Shown piece by piece: positions 52,927-61,880 of a DNA stretch of 64,000 nucleotides (position 1 is the first letter of the stretch; every line of letters starts with the position of its first letter). Source of the DNA: Massilia sp. IC2-278 (GTDB lineage: Bacteria > Pseudomonadota > Gammaproteobacteria > Burkholderiales > Burkholderiaceae_D). The position numbers and the translations under genes were made by a program. The notes beneath the pieces are model-generated. The model was not told where the DNA came from. It made no database searches and saw nothing but the letters and a program-made list of their open reading frames with translations. The stretch is from assembly GCF_020708045.1 (NCBI RefSeq), contig NZ_JAJFES010000002.1, forward strand, positions 1 through 64,000, given 5' to 3'.

Positions 52927-54447
52927 CTACGATACAGCACTGGCGGCGGAAAGTGGCAGGGTGATGGCAACGGTGGTGCCGCGCTGCGGCGCCGAGTGCA
53001 CCTCGATCGAACCGCGCAGCGCATACACGCGTTCGCGCATGCCGATGATGCCGATGCCCTCGGAACTGAGGGCCGGCTCGAAGCCCTGGCCATCGTCCTC
53101 GACGGCGATGCGCAGCACATTCTCGTCTTCGTCGAGCACCAGGCTGACCTGGGCGAAGCTGGCGCCGGCGTGCTTCATCACGTTCGACAGCGCTTCCTGC
53201 ACGATGCGGTAGGCGGAAATCGCCAGCTCGTTCCCCAGGCGCGAGAAATCGCCCTCGGAGTGGAAGGCGAAGCGGCAGCCGGAGCCGCTGTCGTAGTGGC
53301 GCAGCATCTCTTCCACGGCGCCGTGCAGGCCCAGCATGTCGAGCACCTCGGGACGCAGGCGCCGCACCAGGCGCCGGCCGTTGGCGTACAAATCGAGCGC
53401 CAGCTTGGTGATGGCCTGCGCCTTGTTGCGGATGTCCTCGACCTCGGCGCCGGTAGGTGCCGTGCTGGCCCTGCCGGCCAGCGTGGCGATGCTCTGCGCC
53501 TCCAGCCGCACCGCGATCAGCGAGGCATTCAGTTCGTCGTGGATCTCGACCGCAATGCTCTTGCGCTCGTCCTCGATGATGCTGTTCACCTTCTGGATCA
53601 GTTTGCGCTTGTCGGCGTCGGCGCGCAGCGCCTCGTTGCGCGATTCGAGCAGGTCTTGCGTGCGCGCCGCCACCTTGTTTTCCAGGTCCTGCTTGGACTG
53701 GTCGAGCGCTACCGACATTTCGCCGATCGAGCCCTGCAGCTCGCCGACCTCGCCACCGGTCGTCACCGGCAGCTCGATACGGTAGTTCCCGCCGCGGATT
53801 TCGCGCAGGGCGCCGATCGCGTCGCGCAGCGGCAGGATCAGCGAGCGCGCCAGCACCCAGGCCAGCACGCCGCTGGCCGCCAGCGCCAGCGCCGCCATCG
53901 CCACCTCCACCTGGAAGCGGCGCTTCTGCTTGGCCAGCATGTTCGCCGGCGACATGGTCACGCGCACCGCGCCCACGACTTCGGTGGTCAGCGTCGGCGG
54001 GCGCGTGTCGCTGGAGGCCGAGACGTGCGGGATGCCGTTGTCGGTGAACAGGTTGATCCATACCACCTGCTTGCGGATCGGCGCTTCGTAGTAATGCGGC
54101 TCGGCGTCGAGCGCGCTCTCGGAGGTCACGCGCACGGCGCGTTTGCCCGTGGCGTCGACCACGTCGATGCGGTAGATGCTTTTGTCGGACTGCACCAGGC
54201 CGTTGATGGTCAGGCGCAGGTCGGTGAGGTTGCCCGAGATGACGTTGTACTCGCTGGTCTCGGCCAGCGCGCGCGCCAGGATGCGGCCGCGCTCGGCCAG
54301 TTCCTCGGCCACCTGGGCCCGGTGCGCGTACCAGGAATACCAGAGGAAGGAAGTGAACAGGAAGGCGACCGGCAGCATGGTGATGAAGGCCATGCGCAGG
54401 CCGATGCTCCAGCTGCGCCAGGGCTGGACAATGCGCCGGAGTTTCAT
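52927..54447 (-). CDS. Sensor histidine kinase (NarL-type HisKA_3)
   Basis: This 506-residue membrane kinase has helices at about 18-40 and 182-204 enclosing a periplasmic sensor domain. HAMP (205-255) and a coiled linker follow, then a HisKA_3 dimerisation domain with the phospho-His in VEIHDELNASL (about His303). The C-terminal ATPase has SAYRIVQEALSNVMKHA (N box) and VEDDGQGF (G box). It overlaps the binding-protein gene by 4 bp and is paired with the LuxR-type regulator encoded first in the operon. The frame opens to 55017, but the ATG at 54447 gives the correct first helix. Confidence 0.94.
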   Translation of the reverse strand: MKLRRIVQPWRSWSIGLRMAFITMLPVAFLFTSFLWYSWYAHRAQVAEELAERGRILARALAETSEYNVISGNLTDLRLTINGLVQSDKSIYRIDVVDATGKRAVRVTSESALDAEPHYYEAPIRKQVVWINLFTDNGIPHVSASSDTRPPTLTTEVVGAVRVTMSPANMLAKQKRRFQVEVAMAALALAASGVLAWVLARSLILPLRDAIGALREIRGGNYRIELPVTTGGEVGELQGSIGEMSVALDQSKQDLENKVAARTQDLLESRNEALRADADKRKLIQKVNSIIEDERKSIAVEIHDELNASLIAVRLEAQSIATLAGRASTAPTGAEVEDIRNKAQAITKLALDLYANGRRLVRRLRPEVLDMLGLHGAVEEMLRHYDSGSGCRFAFHSEGDFSRLGNELAISAYRIVQEALSNVMKHAGASFAQVSLVLDEDENVLRIAVEDDGQGFEPALSSEGIGIIGMRERVYALRGSIEVHSAPQRGTTVAITLPLSAASAVS

Positions 54448-55349
54448 GGCCGCGGCCTGGCGAAAGCGCGCGCGTCCTTGCCGACCACGATGTCGAGCGA
54501 ACGCGCCACGCCTTCGTTGATCGTGGTGTGGAAGTAGCGCGGGAACTGCGGTGCCGGCAGCTCGCCGCTGGCGACAAAGGCGGCCGCCACTTCGGCCACC
54601 TGGGCGTTGATGTCCTCGATGTCGGAATAGGTGGTGGCCAGCGCCCCCACCTTCACCATGTCGCCCGAAAACCCGATCACCGCCTGCTTGCGGCGGTAGG
54701 TGGCCAGCAGGATGCTGCGCACGTTCTCGGGATTGTAGACCGCGCTGTCCGGCAGCGCCAGCAGCGCTTCGCTGCGGCCGATCCGGCCCAGCAGTTCGCC
54801 GATGTCGTCGTCTGGGGCTGCGCGCACGAGGTCGGCCTTGCCCTGCAGGGCGTGGACGAACACGTCCGCATCCTGGCCGACGATGGCCGCCACCCGCACC
54901 GGGCGCCGGTACAGCAGGCTGGCCAGCTGCAGCTGGTCGAGCGGCGCCGGCTCGGCGTACACCGCCGTGTTCAGGGCGGCGCGCGCGGGCGGCAAGGCGC
55001 CGACGACCGAGCGCCACACCTGGCTCGAGGTAAACGCCGCGATCACCACGCAGTCGCAGCGCCGCGCCACCGCCTGGCGCAGTGCATCCGGGCCGATGGC
55101 GATCGTTACCATGCGCCGGTTCTGCGCCAGTTCGGTGCGGAAGGCGGCAAAGGTCGGCACCAGGCGCTTGTACAGGTCTTCGGCAATGCGCGCGCTGACG
55201 GCGCTGTCGTCGCCGGTGACGATCTCGAAGCGGTAGCCCTGGGTTTTATCCGGCGGCGCAGCGGTGGCGGCGCAGGTGGCCATGAAGGTGGCCACACCGA
55301 CGGCCAGGCTTGCCAGCAGCCTGCGCAGGGAATGCGCGACGCGGCGCAT
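54444..55349 (-). CDS. ABC-transporter-type substrate-binding protein in a two-component operon
   Basis: This 301-residue exported protein (signal near residues 10-31) resembles the ABC_sub_bind family (PF04392). It has RYRFEIVTG-like strands at the start (GYRFEIVTGDDSAVSARI), VVIAAFTSSQV, ALPDSAVYNPENVRSILLAT and VIGFSGDMVKVGALATTYSD. No permease or ATPase is encoded nearby. It lies between the response regulator (6 bp gap) and the histidine kinase (4-bp overlap), so it probably presents a ligand to the kinase, as in three-component systems. The ligand is unknown. Confidence 0.87.
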   Translation of the reverse strand: MRRVAHSLRRLLASLAVGVATFMATCAATAAPPDKTQGYRFEIVTGDDSAVSARIAEDLYKRLVPTFAAFRTELAQNRRMVTIAIGPDALRQAVARRCDCVVIAAFTSSQVWRSVVGALPPARAALNTAVYAEPAPLDQLQLASLLYRRPVRVAAIVGQDADVFVHALQGKADLVRAAPDDDIGELLGRIGRSEALLALPDSAVYNPENVRSILLATYRRKQAVIGFSGDMVKVGALATTYSDIEDINAQVAEVAAAFVASGELPAPQFPRYFHTTINEGVARSLDIVVGKDARAFARPRP

Positions 55350-55355
55350 CGCGGC

Positions 55356-56000
55356 TCAGGGCTCGATCAGGCCGTACTTCACGGCCAGGCGGGTAATGTG
55401 GGCCTGGCGCTCCACGCCCAGCTTTTCCTTGATCGACTGGCTGGTATTGCTGATGGTCTTGGTCGACAGGTTCAGGCGCTCGGCGATCTCGGCGTTCGTC
55501 AGGCCCTCGGCCATCATCTTGAAGATCTCCAGGCCGCGCTCGTCGAGCTGCGACTGCGGCGACACGTCGCCGCGCACGGCGATGCTGGCCAGGCGCTCGG
55601 CGATCTGCGGCGGGAAGTAGAGCTTGCCCGCATGCGCCTGGCGCACGGCGGCGGCCAGGTCGGCCGGGTCGCAATCCTTGGTGACAAAGGCGTGGGCGCC
55701 GATGCGGTAGGTTTCCTTGATCAGGCTGTCCTGGTCGAACTGGCTGAGGAAGACCACCTTCGCATGCGGATCGGCCTTCAGGATCTGCTGGGCCGCGTCC
55801 AGGCCGGTGAGTTCGGTGCCGAAGCGGATGTCGAGGATCACCACGTCCGGCTTGCACTCGGCATACAGGCCGATCGCTTCATCCGGCGTACGCGCCTGCC
55901 CCACCACTTCCATGCCTTCGGCTGCCAGCGACATGGCGAAGCCGGTCATCACGATCGGGTGGTCGTCGGCCAGCATGACGCGGATTGCTTTGGTTTTCAC
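55356..56000 (-). CDS. LuxR/NarL-family response regulator
   Basis: This 214-residue regulator has a receiver domain (VMLADDHPIVMTGFA, phospho-Asp in VVILDIRFG near residue 61, and Lys in FVTKDCDP near 113). A LuxR-type helix-turn-helix follows (FKMMAEGLTNAEIAERLNLS, TKTISNTSQSIKEKL) near 160-205. I chose the GTG at 56000, preceded by GGGAGA, because the open frame further upstream lacks similarity. It is the first gene of the regulator/binding-protein/kinase operon and diverges from the TonB-type gene across 272 bp. Confidence 0.92.
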   Translation of the reverse strand: MKTKAIRVMLADDHPIVMTGFAMSLAAEGMEVVGQARTPDEAIGLYAECKPDVVILDIRFGTELTGLDAAQQILKADPHAKVVFLSQFDQDSLIKETYRIGAHAFVTKDCDPADLAAAVRQAHAGKLYFPPQIAERLASIAVRGDVSPQSQLDERGLEIFKMMAEGLTNAEIAERLNLSTKTISNTSQSIKEKLGVERQAHITRLAVKYGLIEP

Positions 56001-56272
56001 CTGGTTTCTCCCTCGGGTTTGCAGTTGGCCGCTTGCCAGAAGGTGGTAGCGGCGCCTGCCAATGGGCAGAACAACGGCGCTCTGCAGCTTGATTATTCCA
56101 TACAACGCGGGGCGAAGCGAGCCGGCCCTCCCTCCTCCCTATGGCCCATCTGCTCCCCGGTTTGGCTCGCCGCCACACGCTTGCTGACAAATCGCTTTAC
56201 TGATTGCCATTTAATGGCATATATTAGTTCCAACAGATGGCAGACAAATATTCTTTCCTTGAGGAGAACGTC

Positions 56273-56959
56273 ATGCATTTCTCACCCGCGTACCACGATA
56301 ACGGCAACAAGGCCGGCAAATTCGCCCTCGTTGCCGGGCTGCACGCCCTGATTGCGATTGGCGTCGTCAACATGATGAACGGGAAGATGCTCTCGCTTCC
56401 CAGGCTGCCCGATGCGGTCACGGTCTTCACGCCGGCAAAGCCGATCGACCCGCCGCCCGTGCCGCCGGACCCGCCCACGCCGGTGCAGCGCCTTGCGCCG
56501 CCCGACATCGTGGTGCCGAAGGTCGAGATCGAGATCGCGCCGCCGCCCGTCGAGAACCCGGTGCGCACCACCTTCGAGACCGACCCGACGCCGCAGCCGC
56601 CCGCGCAAACCGGGGTCACGGACCAGCCGCCGGCCGCCTCGTCGAGCAGCGGCACGGGCAGCGGCACGAGCGGTGCGGTGCGGACCATCGCCCTGGCCGA
56701 AGCCAGCGGCTGCGCGACGCCCGCCTATCCGGCGCGCGCCGCCCGCAACGGCGACAGCGGCACCGTCGTGCTGGCCCTCCTGATCGGCACCGATGGCCGC
56801 GTGGCGAATGCCAGGGTGCAGAAGTCCAGCGGCTCGCGCGACCTCGACAAGGCCGCCCTGAACGCCCTGAGCATGTGCCAGTTCAAGCCCGCCACCAACA
56901 ACGGCGTGCCCGAAGCCGGATGGGGGCAGCTGGCCTTTGTCTGGACCCTGGGCGACTGA
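56273..56959 (+). CDS. TonB-family energy-transduction protein
   Basis: This 228-residue protein has one N-terminal membrane helix (FALVAGLHALIAIGVVNMM). A Pro-rich periplasmic spacer (IDPPPVPPDPPTPVQ, IEIAPPPVENP) covers about residues 55-120, and a C-terminal TonB domain (GCATPAYPARAARNGDSGTV, VQKSSGSRDLDKAALNAL, MCQFKPATNNGVP) covers about 145-228. It should couple the proton motive force to an outer-membrane receptor, but no receptor, ExbB or ExbD gene is adjacent. GAGGAG precedes the ATG at 56273; an ATG at 56237 would add 12 residues. Confidence 0.93.
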   Translation: MHFSPAYHDNGNKAGKFALVAGLHALIAIGVVNMMNGKMLSLPRLPDAVTVFTPAKPIDPPPVPPDPPTPVQRLAPPDIVVPKVEIEIAPPPVENPVRTTFETDPTPQPPAQTGVTDQPPAASSSSGTGSGTSGAVRTIALAEASGCATPAYPARAARNGDSGTVVLALLIGTDGRVANARVQKSSGSRDLDKAALNALSMCQFKPATNNGVPEAGWGQLAFVWTLGD

Positions 56960-56978
56960 TCCGGTTCTCCCCTCTTTG

Positions 56979-57010
56979 CCCGCCACTCCTCAGCCTGGCG
57001 GGGTTTTTTT
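56979..57010 (+). terminator. Rho-independent terminator of the TonB-type gene
   Basis: CCCGCCA and TGGCGGG pair around a 10-base loop and are followed by G and seven T. It ends 32 bp before the start of the M28-like gene, so that gene needs its own promoter or readthrough. Confidence 0.9.
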
Positions 57011-57042
57011 GCGCCTTTTTTCGCCTTTTCCTGGAAGCCTGG

Positions 57043-59415
57043 ATGATGTCCGATCACGCATACGAGCACAAACACGAGCACGCACGCGAGCACAAACGGC
57101 GGCGCACCGGCCCCGGCGCCCTGGCCGGCCTCATCGCCTTCCTGTTCCTTGCGCTCCTGGCCTGGCTGGCGCTGCGCGACCACGGCGCGGCCGAGCGCGA
57201 GCGCCAGCAGCAGCCGCTCGCACGCGATGCGCCGGCGCAGCGCTTCTCGGCCGCGCGCGCCCTCGACCAGCTGGCCGCCATTGCGCAAACGCCGCGCCCG
57301 ATCGCAAGCAGCGCCAACCGCCGCGCGCGCGAGCACATCGTGGGGCAGCTGCAGGCGCTGGGCTATGCGCCGCAGGTGCAGCGCGCCGTGGTGCAGAAGA
57401 ACTACGTCGACTACAACGCCAACTACGAGGCGGTCGTCGGCGTGGTGCACAACGTGCTGGTGCGCGTCCAGGGCACAGGCGGCAGCAACGCTGGCCACCC
57501 CCGCCCTGCCCTGCTGCTGGCGGTGTACTACGACAGCGAGCGCGGCAGCCTGGGCGTGGCGCGCGGCGGCATGCCGGTGGCGGCCAGCCTGGAGATGCTG
57601 CGCGCCCTGCGCCACGGGCCGGCGCCGGCCAACGATGTGATCGTGCTGTTCGCCGATGGCGAACGCGCCGGCAGCCTGGGCATGCAGGCCTTCGCCGAAC
57701 AGCACCCGTGGGCACGCGATGTGGGCCTGGCGCTGCGCTTCGATGGCGGCGGCAGCGGCGGGCCGCTCATCCTCTACAACACGCGCAATGCCAACAGCGC
57801 GGCCATCGCCGGCTGGCGCCGCGCCGTGCCCGACGTACGCGGTTCGTCGCTGATGCACGAGGTCCACCAGCTGGCGCCGGGCGCGCTGCGCATCGGCGCG
57901 CTCGACAAGCTCGGGGTGCCGGTGCTGCAGTTTGCGAATACCGGCTTGCCGCTGGACCGCGCGGGCGAACTGGATACGCTGGCGCGCCTGCAGCCGGCCA
58001 CGCTGCAGCACATGGGCAGTGCGATGCTGCGGCTGGTGCATCACTTCGGGCAGGCACCGCTCGATCCACGCACCAGTGGCAGCCAGGTGTACTTCGCACT
58101 GCCCTTCGGCGCCACCGTGCACTACAGCGCCGCCCTGGCCTGGCCGCTCGCTTTTTTTAGCTGCCTGCTGCTGGCGGGTGCGGGCCGCCTGGCCTGGCGC
58201 CATGCCGGCATGCGCTACACGCCCTTCCTGCAGGCGGCGTTCGTGGTGCCGGCGCTTGCGGTGGTGCTGGGCATCGGCGCCTGGCAGCTGTGGATGCACG
58301 TGCCCGCGCTGCACCGCGCCTGGAATCCGGCCGCGCCGCTGCACGCGCTGGCCTACCTGCTGGGCGTGTGTGCGCTGGCGGCGGCCTTTTACCTGGTCGC
58401 CCAGCGCTGGCTGCAGCGCCATACCGGCGCCATGGCCGCGGCGCTGGCCGCGCTCGGCGCATTGACGGCCGTGCTGCTGCTGGCCAGCTGGCTCGCGCCC
58501 GGCGCCAGCTACCTGCTTGCCTGGCCGCTGCTGGCAGCCCTGGCCTGCTGCGCCGGCCTGCATGCGCAGCGCGTGCAAGCCTGGCCGCCGGCCGCGCGCC
58601 TGGCTTTGCTGGTGCTGGGCGTGGCGCCCGCCGTGGTGCTGGTGCCGCCGGCGCTGCGCGACAGCTTCCTGGTACTCTCGCCGCAGCGCATGAACCTGCC
58701 GGTGGCGATGCTGGCCCTGCTGCTGGGCGTGTCGACCCTGCTACTAGCGGCGCATGCGCGGCGCTACGTGGCGCGCACCCTGCTGCTGTTCGGGCTGGGC
58801 GGGCTGGCCCTGGCCGGCAGCGCCGACGAAGCGCGCGAAGCGCCCTCGATGCGCGCCAACAATCTCGTGTACTACAGGGACATGCCGAGCTGGGACGCCT
58901 ACTGGCTGAAACCCGCTGGCCCGCTCGACGACTGGGAGCGCTCCTTGTTCGCCAACCTCACGCGGCCACATTATTTCGTGAGCGTGTTCGGCTGGAGCGA
59001 GCCGGAACAGTGGTATGCCTGGGCGCCGCGCAAGGGCCTCGAATTCCCGTTCATCCGCGTGCTCAGGAATGGCAAGGCGCCGGACCGCCATGCCGACTTC
59101 ACGCTGGCCTCGAAGAACCGCGCACCCGAGATCACGCTGGACGTGATCAATGCCCGCGTGCTGCGCGCCACCATGAACGGGCGCACCCTGCTGGACAAGG
59201 AAGCCAAGACCCTGAAGATCATCGCGTATGGCATGGAGGACGAGACGCTGCACTTCCAGATCCGCGTGAAAGACGATCCGATCTTCGGCGTACAGGTGAA
59301 GGAGATCGTACCCGGCCTGCCCGAGCACCTGCTGCCGCCGCGGCCGGCGAACGCGCCGGCCCTGATCCCGGGCAGCGGCACCTCGGTGGCGGCGGACATG
59401 CTGTGGTTTTACTAG
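57043..59415 (+). CDS. Membrane M28-like protein with lost metal ligands
   Basis: This 790-residue protein has an N-terminal membrane helix after a His/Arg-rich start (GPGALAGLIAFLFLALLAWLAL). An M28-type peptidase fold covers about residues 70-345, eight or so membrane helices about 375-585, and a C-terminal beta-rich domain the rest. The layout recalls eukaryotic ERMP1/Fxna and bacterial relatives. The zinc ligands are missing: the HxDS motif reads AVYYDSERGS (His to Tyr near 162), the GASDD motif reads GVARGG, the catalytic Glu pair reads ADGERAG, and the last His position reads FANTG. It is therefore probably a pseudopeptidase. An intact M28 gene follows after 50 bp. Confidence 0.85.
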   Translation: MMSDHAYEHKHEHAREHKRRRTGPGALAGLIAFLFLALLAWLALRDHGAAERERQQQPLARDAPAQRFSAARALDQLAAIAQTPRPIASSANRRAREHIVGQLQALGYAPQVQRAVVQKNYVDYNANYEAVVGVVHNVLVRVQGTGGSNAGHPRPALLLAVYYDSERGSLGVARGGMPVAASLEMLRALRHGPAPANDVIVLFADGERAGSLGMQAFAEQHPWARDVGLALRFDGGGSGGPLILYNTRNANSAAIAGWRRAVPDVRGSSLMHEVHQLAPGALRIGALDKLGVPVLQFANTGLPLDRAGELDTLARLQPATLQHMGSAMLRLVHHFGQAPLDPRTSGSQVYFALPFGATVHYSAALAWPLAFFSCLLLAGAGRLAWRHAGMRYTPFLQAAFVVPALAVVLGIGAWQLWMHVPALHRAWNPAAPLHALAYLLGVCALAAAFYLVAQRWLQRHTGAMAAALAALGALTAVLLLASWLAPGASYLLAWPLLAALACCAGLHAQRVQAWPPAARLALLVLGVAPAVVLVPPALRDSFLVLSPQRMNLPVAMLALLLGVSTLLLAAHARRYVARTLLLFGLGGLALAGSADEAREAPSMRANNLVYYRDMPSWDAYWLKPAGPLDDWERSLFANLTRPHYFVSVFGWSEPEQWYAWAPRKGLEFPFIRVLRNGKAPDRHADFTLASKNRAPEITLDVINARVLRATMNGRTLLDKEAKTLKIIAYGMEDETLHFQIRVKDDPIFGVQVKEIVPGLPEHLLPPRPANAPALIPGSGTSVAADMLWFY

Positions 59416-59465
59416 GGAGTGCTCTACAATGGGCGCTCCTCTATTAACTATCGCAGCAGGATTCC

Positions 59466-61100
59466 ATGCAAAAGATCGTCTCCTCCGTTGTCGTTACCGC
59501 CCTCGCCAGCAGCCTGGCGCTCGCCTTCCCCGCCCACGCGGCCAACAAGGCGCAAGCCGCCACCGTCCAGGAAGCACCGCTGCGCGGCCACCTGGCCTTC
59601 CTCGCGTCCGACGCCATGGAAGGCCGCGGCACCGGCCAGCGCGGCGGCGAACTGACCGTCACCTATCTCGAGAGCCAGGCAATGGCTGCCGGCCTGAAGC
59701 CGGCCAACGGCAACAGCTTCCGCCAGGAGGTCAAGATCGCGGGCGTGCGTCCGCTGCCGGAAAAGAGCAACGTCGGCGTGGTCGCCGGCGGCCAGGCCCT
59801 GCCCTTGAGCTTCGGCATGGACTGGGTATGGGCGCCGGGCGATGCCAAGCCCGACCACAACATGGATGCGGAACTAGTTTTTGTGGGTTACGGCATCACC
59901 GCGCCGGAAGAAGGCTGGGACGACTTCAAGGGCCTGGACGCCAAGGGCAAGGTGCTGGTCATGATGGTCAACGACCCGGCCCCCACCGCCGCCGAGCCGA
60001 AGCGTTTCAACGGCGCCGGCCTGACCTACTACGGCCGCTGGACCTATAAACTGGCCGAAGCGGCGCGCCAGGGCGCGGCCGGCGTGATCCTGATCCACAC
60101 CGACGCCTCGGCTTCCTACGGCTGGAGCGTGGTGCAGAACAGCTGGGCCGCCGCCGAGCGCTTCCAGCTGGCCGACGCCGACCTCGGCACCGGCATGCAG
60201 GGTTGGATGACCGATGCCGCCGCCCGTAAACTGTTCACGGCTGCCGGCCAGGACCTCGATAAGCTGCGCGCCGCCGCCGAGGACAAGTCCTTCAAGCCGG
60301 TCACCCTGAACGCACGCGTGAAAGGCGAAGCGCGCGCCGCCGTGCGCACGCTGAACGAATACAACGTGGCCGGCGTCGTGCCCGGCACCGATCCGAAGCT
60401 GAAGGACGAAGTCGTCATCTACAGCGCCCACTGGGACCACATGGGCAAGCAGGGTACCGAAGGCGACACCATCTTCAACGGCGCCGTCGACAATGCCTCC
60501 GGCACCGCGGGCCTCTTGGCGATGGCGCAGGAAGCCGTGCGCCATCCGGCCAAGCGTTCGCAGATGTTCCTGTGGGTGGCCGCCGAAGAGCAAGGCCTGC
60601 TGGGCAGCGCCGCCTACGCCGCCAAGCCGCTGTGGCCGGCCGATAAAACCGCCGCCAACCTGAACCTCGACAGCCTGAACTTCGTCGGCGCCGCGAAAGA
60701 CATCGGCGTGCAGGGCAGCGAGCGCACCGAACTGGGCGCGATGGCCGCGGCCACCGCGAAAGCGATGGGTCTCGTGATCGCCCCGGCCAAGCCGGACCTC
60801 GCCGGCGGCTACTTCCGCAGCGACCACTTCAGCTTCGCGAAAGCCGGCATCCCGGCCTTCTCGGTCGGCGGCGGCAGCGCCTGGGTATCGAACGTGGAAG
60901 CGAACAACGCCAAGGCCAAGGCCTACCGCGCGCGCTACCACCAGGTGAGCGACGAATACGACCCGAGCTGGGACTTGGCGGGCATGGTGCAGCAGGCCCA
61001 GTTCACGCTGAACCTCGGCCGCATGATCGCCGACAGCCCGAAGATGCCGGCCTGGAAAGCCGGCGACGCCTTCGGCAAGATCCGCGCCGCCGCCAAGTAA
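59466..61100 (+). CDS. Secreted M28-family metallopeptidase with PA domain
   Basis: This 544-residue exported aminopeptidase-type enzyme has a signal peptide (VTALASSLALAFPAHA), a PA-type insert (about 130-280) and an M28 catalytic domain. All ligands are in place: YSAHWDHMG (His322, Asp324), GAVDNASGT (Asp342), VAAEEQGLLGS (Glu374/Glu375), LNLDSLN (Asp402) and ARYHQVSDEYD (His492). It should be an active di-zinc peptidase in the periplasm or outside the cell. It lies 50 bp after the degenerate M28-like membrane protein gene, on the same strand, and ends in a strong terminator. Confidence 0.95.
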   Translation: MQKIVSSVVVTALASSLALAFPAHAANKAQAATVQEAPLRGHLAFLASDAMEGRGTGQRGGELTVTYLESQAMAAGLKPANGNSFRQEVKIAGVRPLPEKSNVGVVAGGQALPLSFGMDWVWAPGDAKPDHNMDAELVFVGYGITAPEEGWDDFKGLDAKGKVLVMMVNDPAPTAAEPKRFNGAGLTYYGRWTYKLAEAARQGAAGVILIHTDASASYGWSVVQNSWAAAERFQLADADLGTGMQGWMTDAAARKLFTAAGQDLDKLRAAAEDKSFKPVTLNARVKGEARAAVRTLNEYNVAGVVPGTDPKLKDEVVIYSAHWDHMGKQGTEGDTIFNGAVDNASGTAGLLAMAQEAVRHPAKRSQMFLWVAAEEQGLLGSAAYAAKPLWPADKTAANLNLDSLNFVGAAKDIGVQGSERTELGAMAAATAKAMGLVIAPAKPDLAGGYFRSDHFSFAKAGIPAFSVGGGSAWVSNVEANNAKAKAYRARYHQVSDEYDPSWDLAGMVQQAQFTLNLGRMIADSPKMPAWKAGDAFGKIRAAAK

Positions 61101-61117
61101 TCGCCGCGTCATAACGC

Positions 61118-61147
61118 AAAAGCCCGATCAACGATGATCGGGCTTTT
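61118..61147 (+). terminator. Rho-independent terminator of the M28 peptidase gene
   Basis: AAAAGCCCGATCA and TGATCGGGCTTTT form a perfect 13-bp stem with an ACGA loop, 17 bp after the stop. It may act in both directions. Confidence 0.92.
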
Positions 61148-61153
61148 GCTTTT

Positions 61154-61184
61154 GTAGGGTGGGCACCTGTGCCCACGCGGTACG
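61154..61184 (+). repeat. REP unit
   Basis: GTAGGGTGGGCACC and the following GTGCCCACGCGGTACG form a unit with a GTGGGCAC stem, 7 bp after the terminator and between the convergent M28 and sodC genes. Confidence 0.85.
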
Positions 61185-61264
61185 GCGTATGCAAATGGCA
61201 CGCTTCGCAATGCCTATCTGCGGTGAAATATTCTTTCACCCCATGCGGTAAATGAAATTTTATT

Positions 61265-61792
61265 TCACTCAATAATCCCGCAAACAATCCTCGCCCCGCC
61301 ACCACCCAACGGCGCCGGATGATCCGCATGATTATCCCCACCCGCATGCACCATCAGCGCCTTGCCCTTCACATCGGCCAGCTTCAAGCGCGGCGCCAGC
61401 ACCGGATTCATGGCCGCCCCCGAGCTCTCGACATACAGCGCCGGCAAATCGCCAATGTGCCCATCGCCCCACGGCAGCCCGTGCTTCTTGCTGCCCGTGG
61501 TATCCAGGTGCCCGCCCGCCGCGCCCGCCGGCACCGGCTTGCCATCCTTCTGGTTCGTGTCGCAGCTCTTGTTCTCGTGAACGTGGAAGCCATGCACACC
61601 CGGCGGCAGCCCATCCAGCTTCGGCGTGAACACCAGCCCGTATTTGGTTTCGCTGATGGTGACCGTGCCGGTCGACTTGCCGACACCGGCATCCGACACC
61701 GCATTCATCGTCGCGCGCATTTCGGCGGCGTGCACGGCCGCGCCGGCATAAGTGGAGCACAGCAGCGCTGCGACAATCCATTGAGCTTTCAT
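61265..61792 (-). CDS. sodC: Copper/zinc superoxide dismutase, periplasmic
   Basis: This 175-residue exported enzyme converts superoxide to oxygen and hydrogen peroxide. A signal peptide ([17 protein letters not shown]) precedes the beta-barrel. The metal-binding His residues appear in [13 protein letters not shown] (with the conserved Cys), the GGHLDTTG and [14 protein letters not shown] segments and [18 protein letters not shown] block ([14 protein letters not shown]), and the active-site region ends [11 protein letters not shown] with the second Cys. The ATG at 61792 has AAGGGA 6 bases upstream. An ATG at 61807 would add five residues. It lies on the same strand 88 bp after hipA. Confidence 0.95.
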   Translation of the reverse strand: MKAQWIVAALLCSTYAGAAVHAAEMRATMNAVSDAGVGKSTGTVTISETKYGLVFTPKLDGLPPGVHGFHVHENKSCDTNQKDGKPVPAGAAGGHLDTTGSKKHGLPWGDGHIGDLPALYVESSGAAMNPVLAPRLKLADVKGKALMVHAGGDNHADHPAPLGGGGARIVCGIIE

Positions 61793-61880
61793 GGCATTCC
61801 CTTTCATTGGACAGTATTTGAACGAGACAACGCGCATGAGTGTAGAGGATTCGCGCAATCGGGAGCGCTCGGCCGGAACG

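Noticed and set aside
51079..54537. Long plus-strand open frame across the M14 peptidase and kinase genes.
   Set aside because: Composition is shadow-like (Val/Asp/His/Gln-rich), with no signal, motif or ribosome binding site. The minus-strand genes have catalytic motifs.
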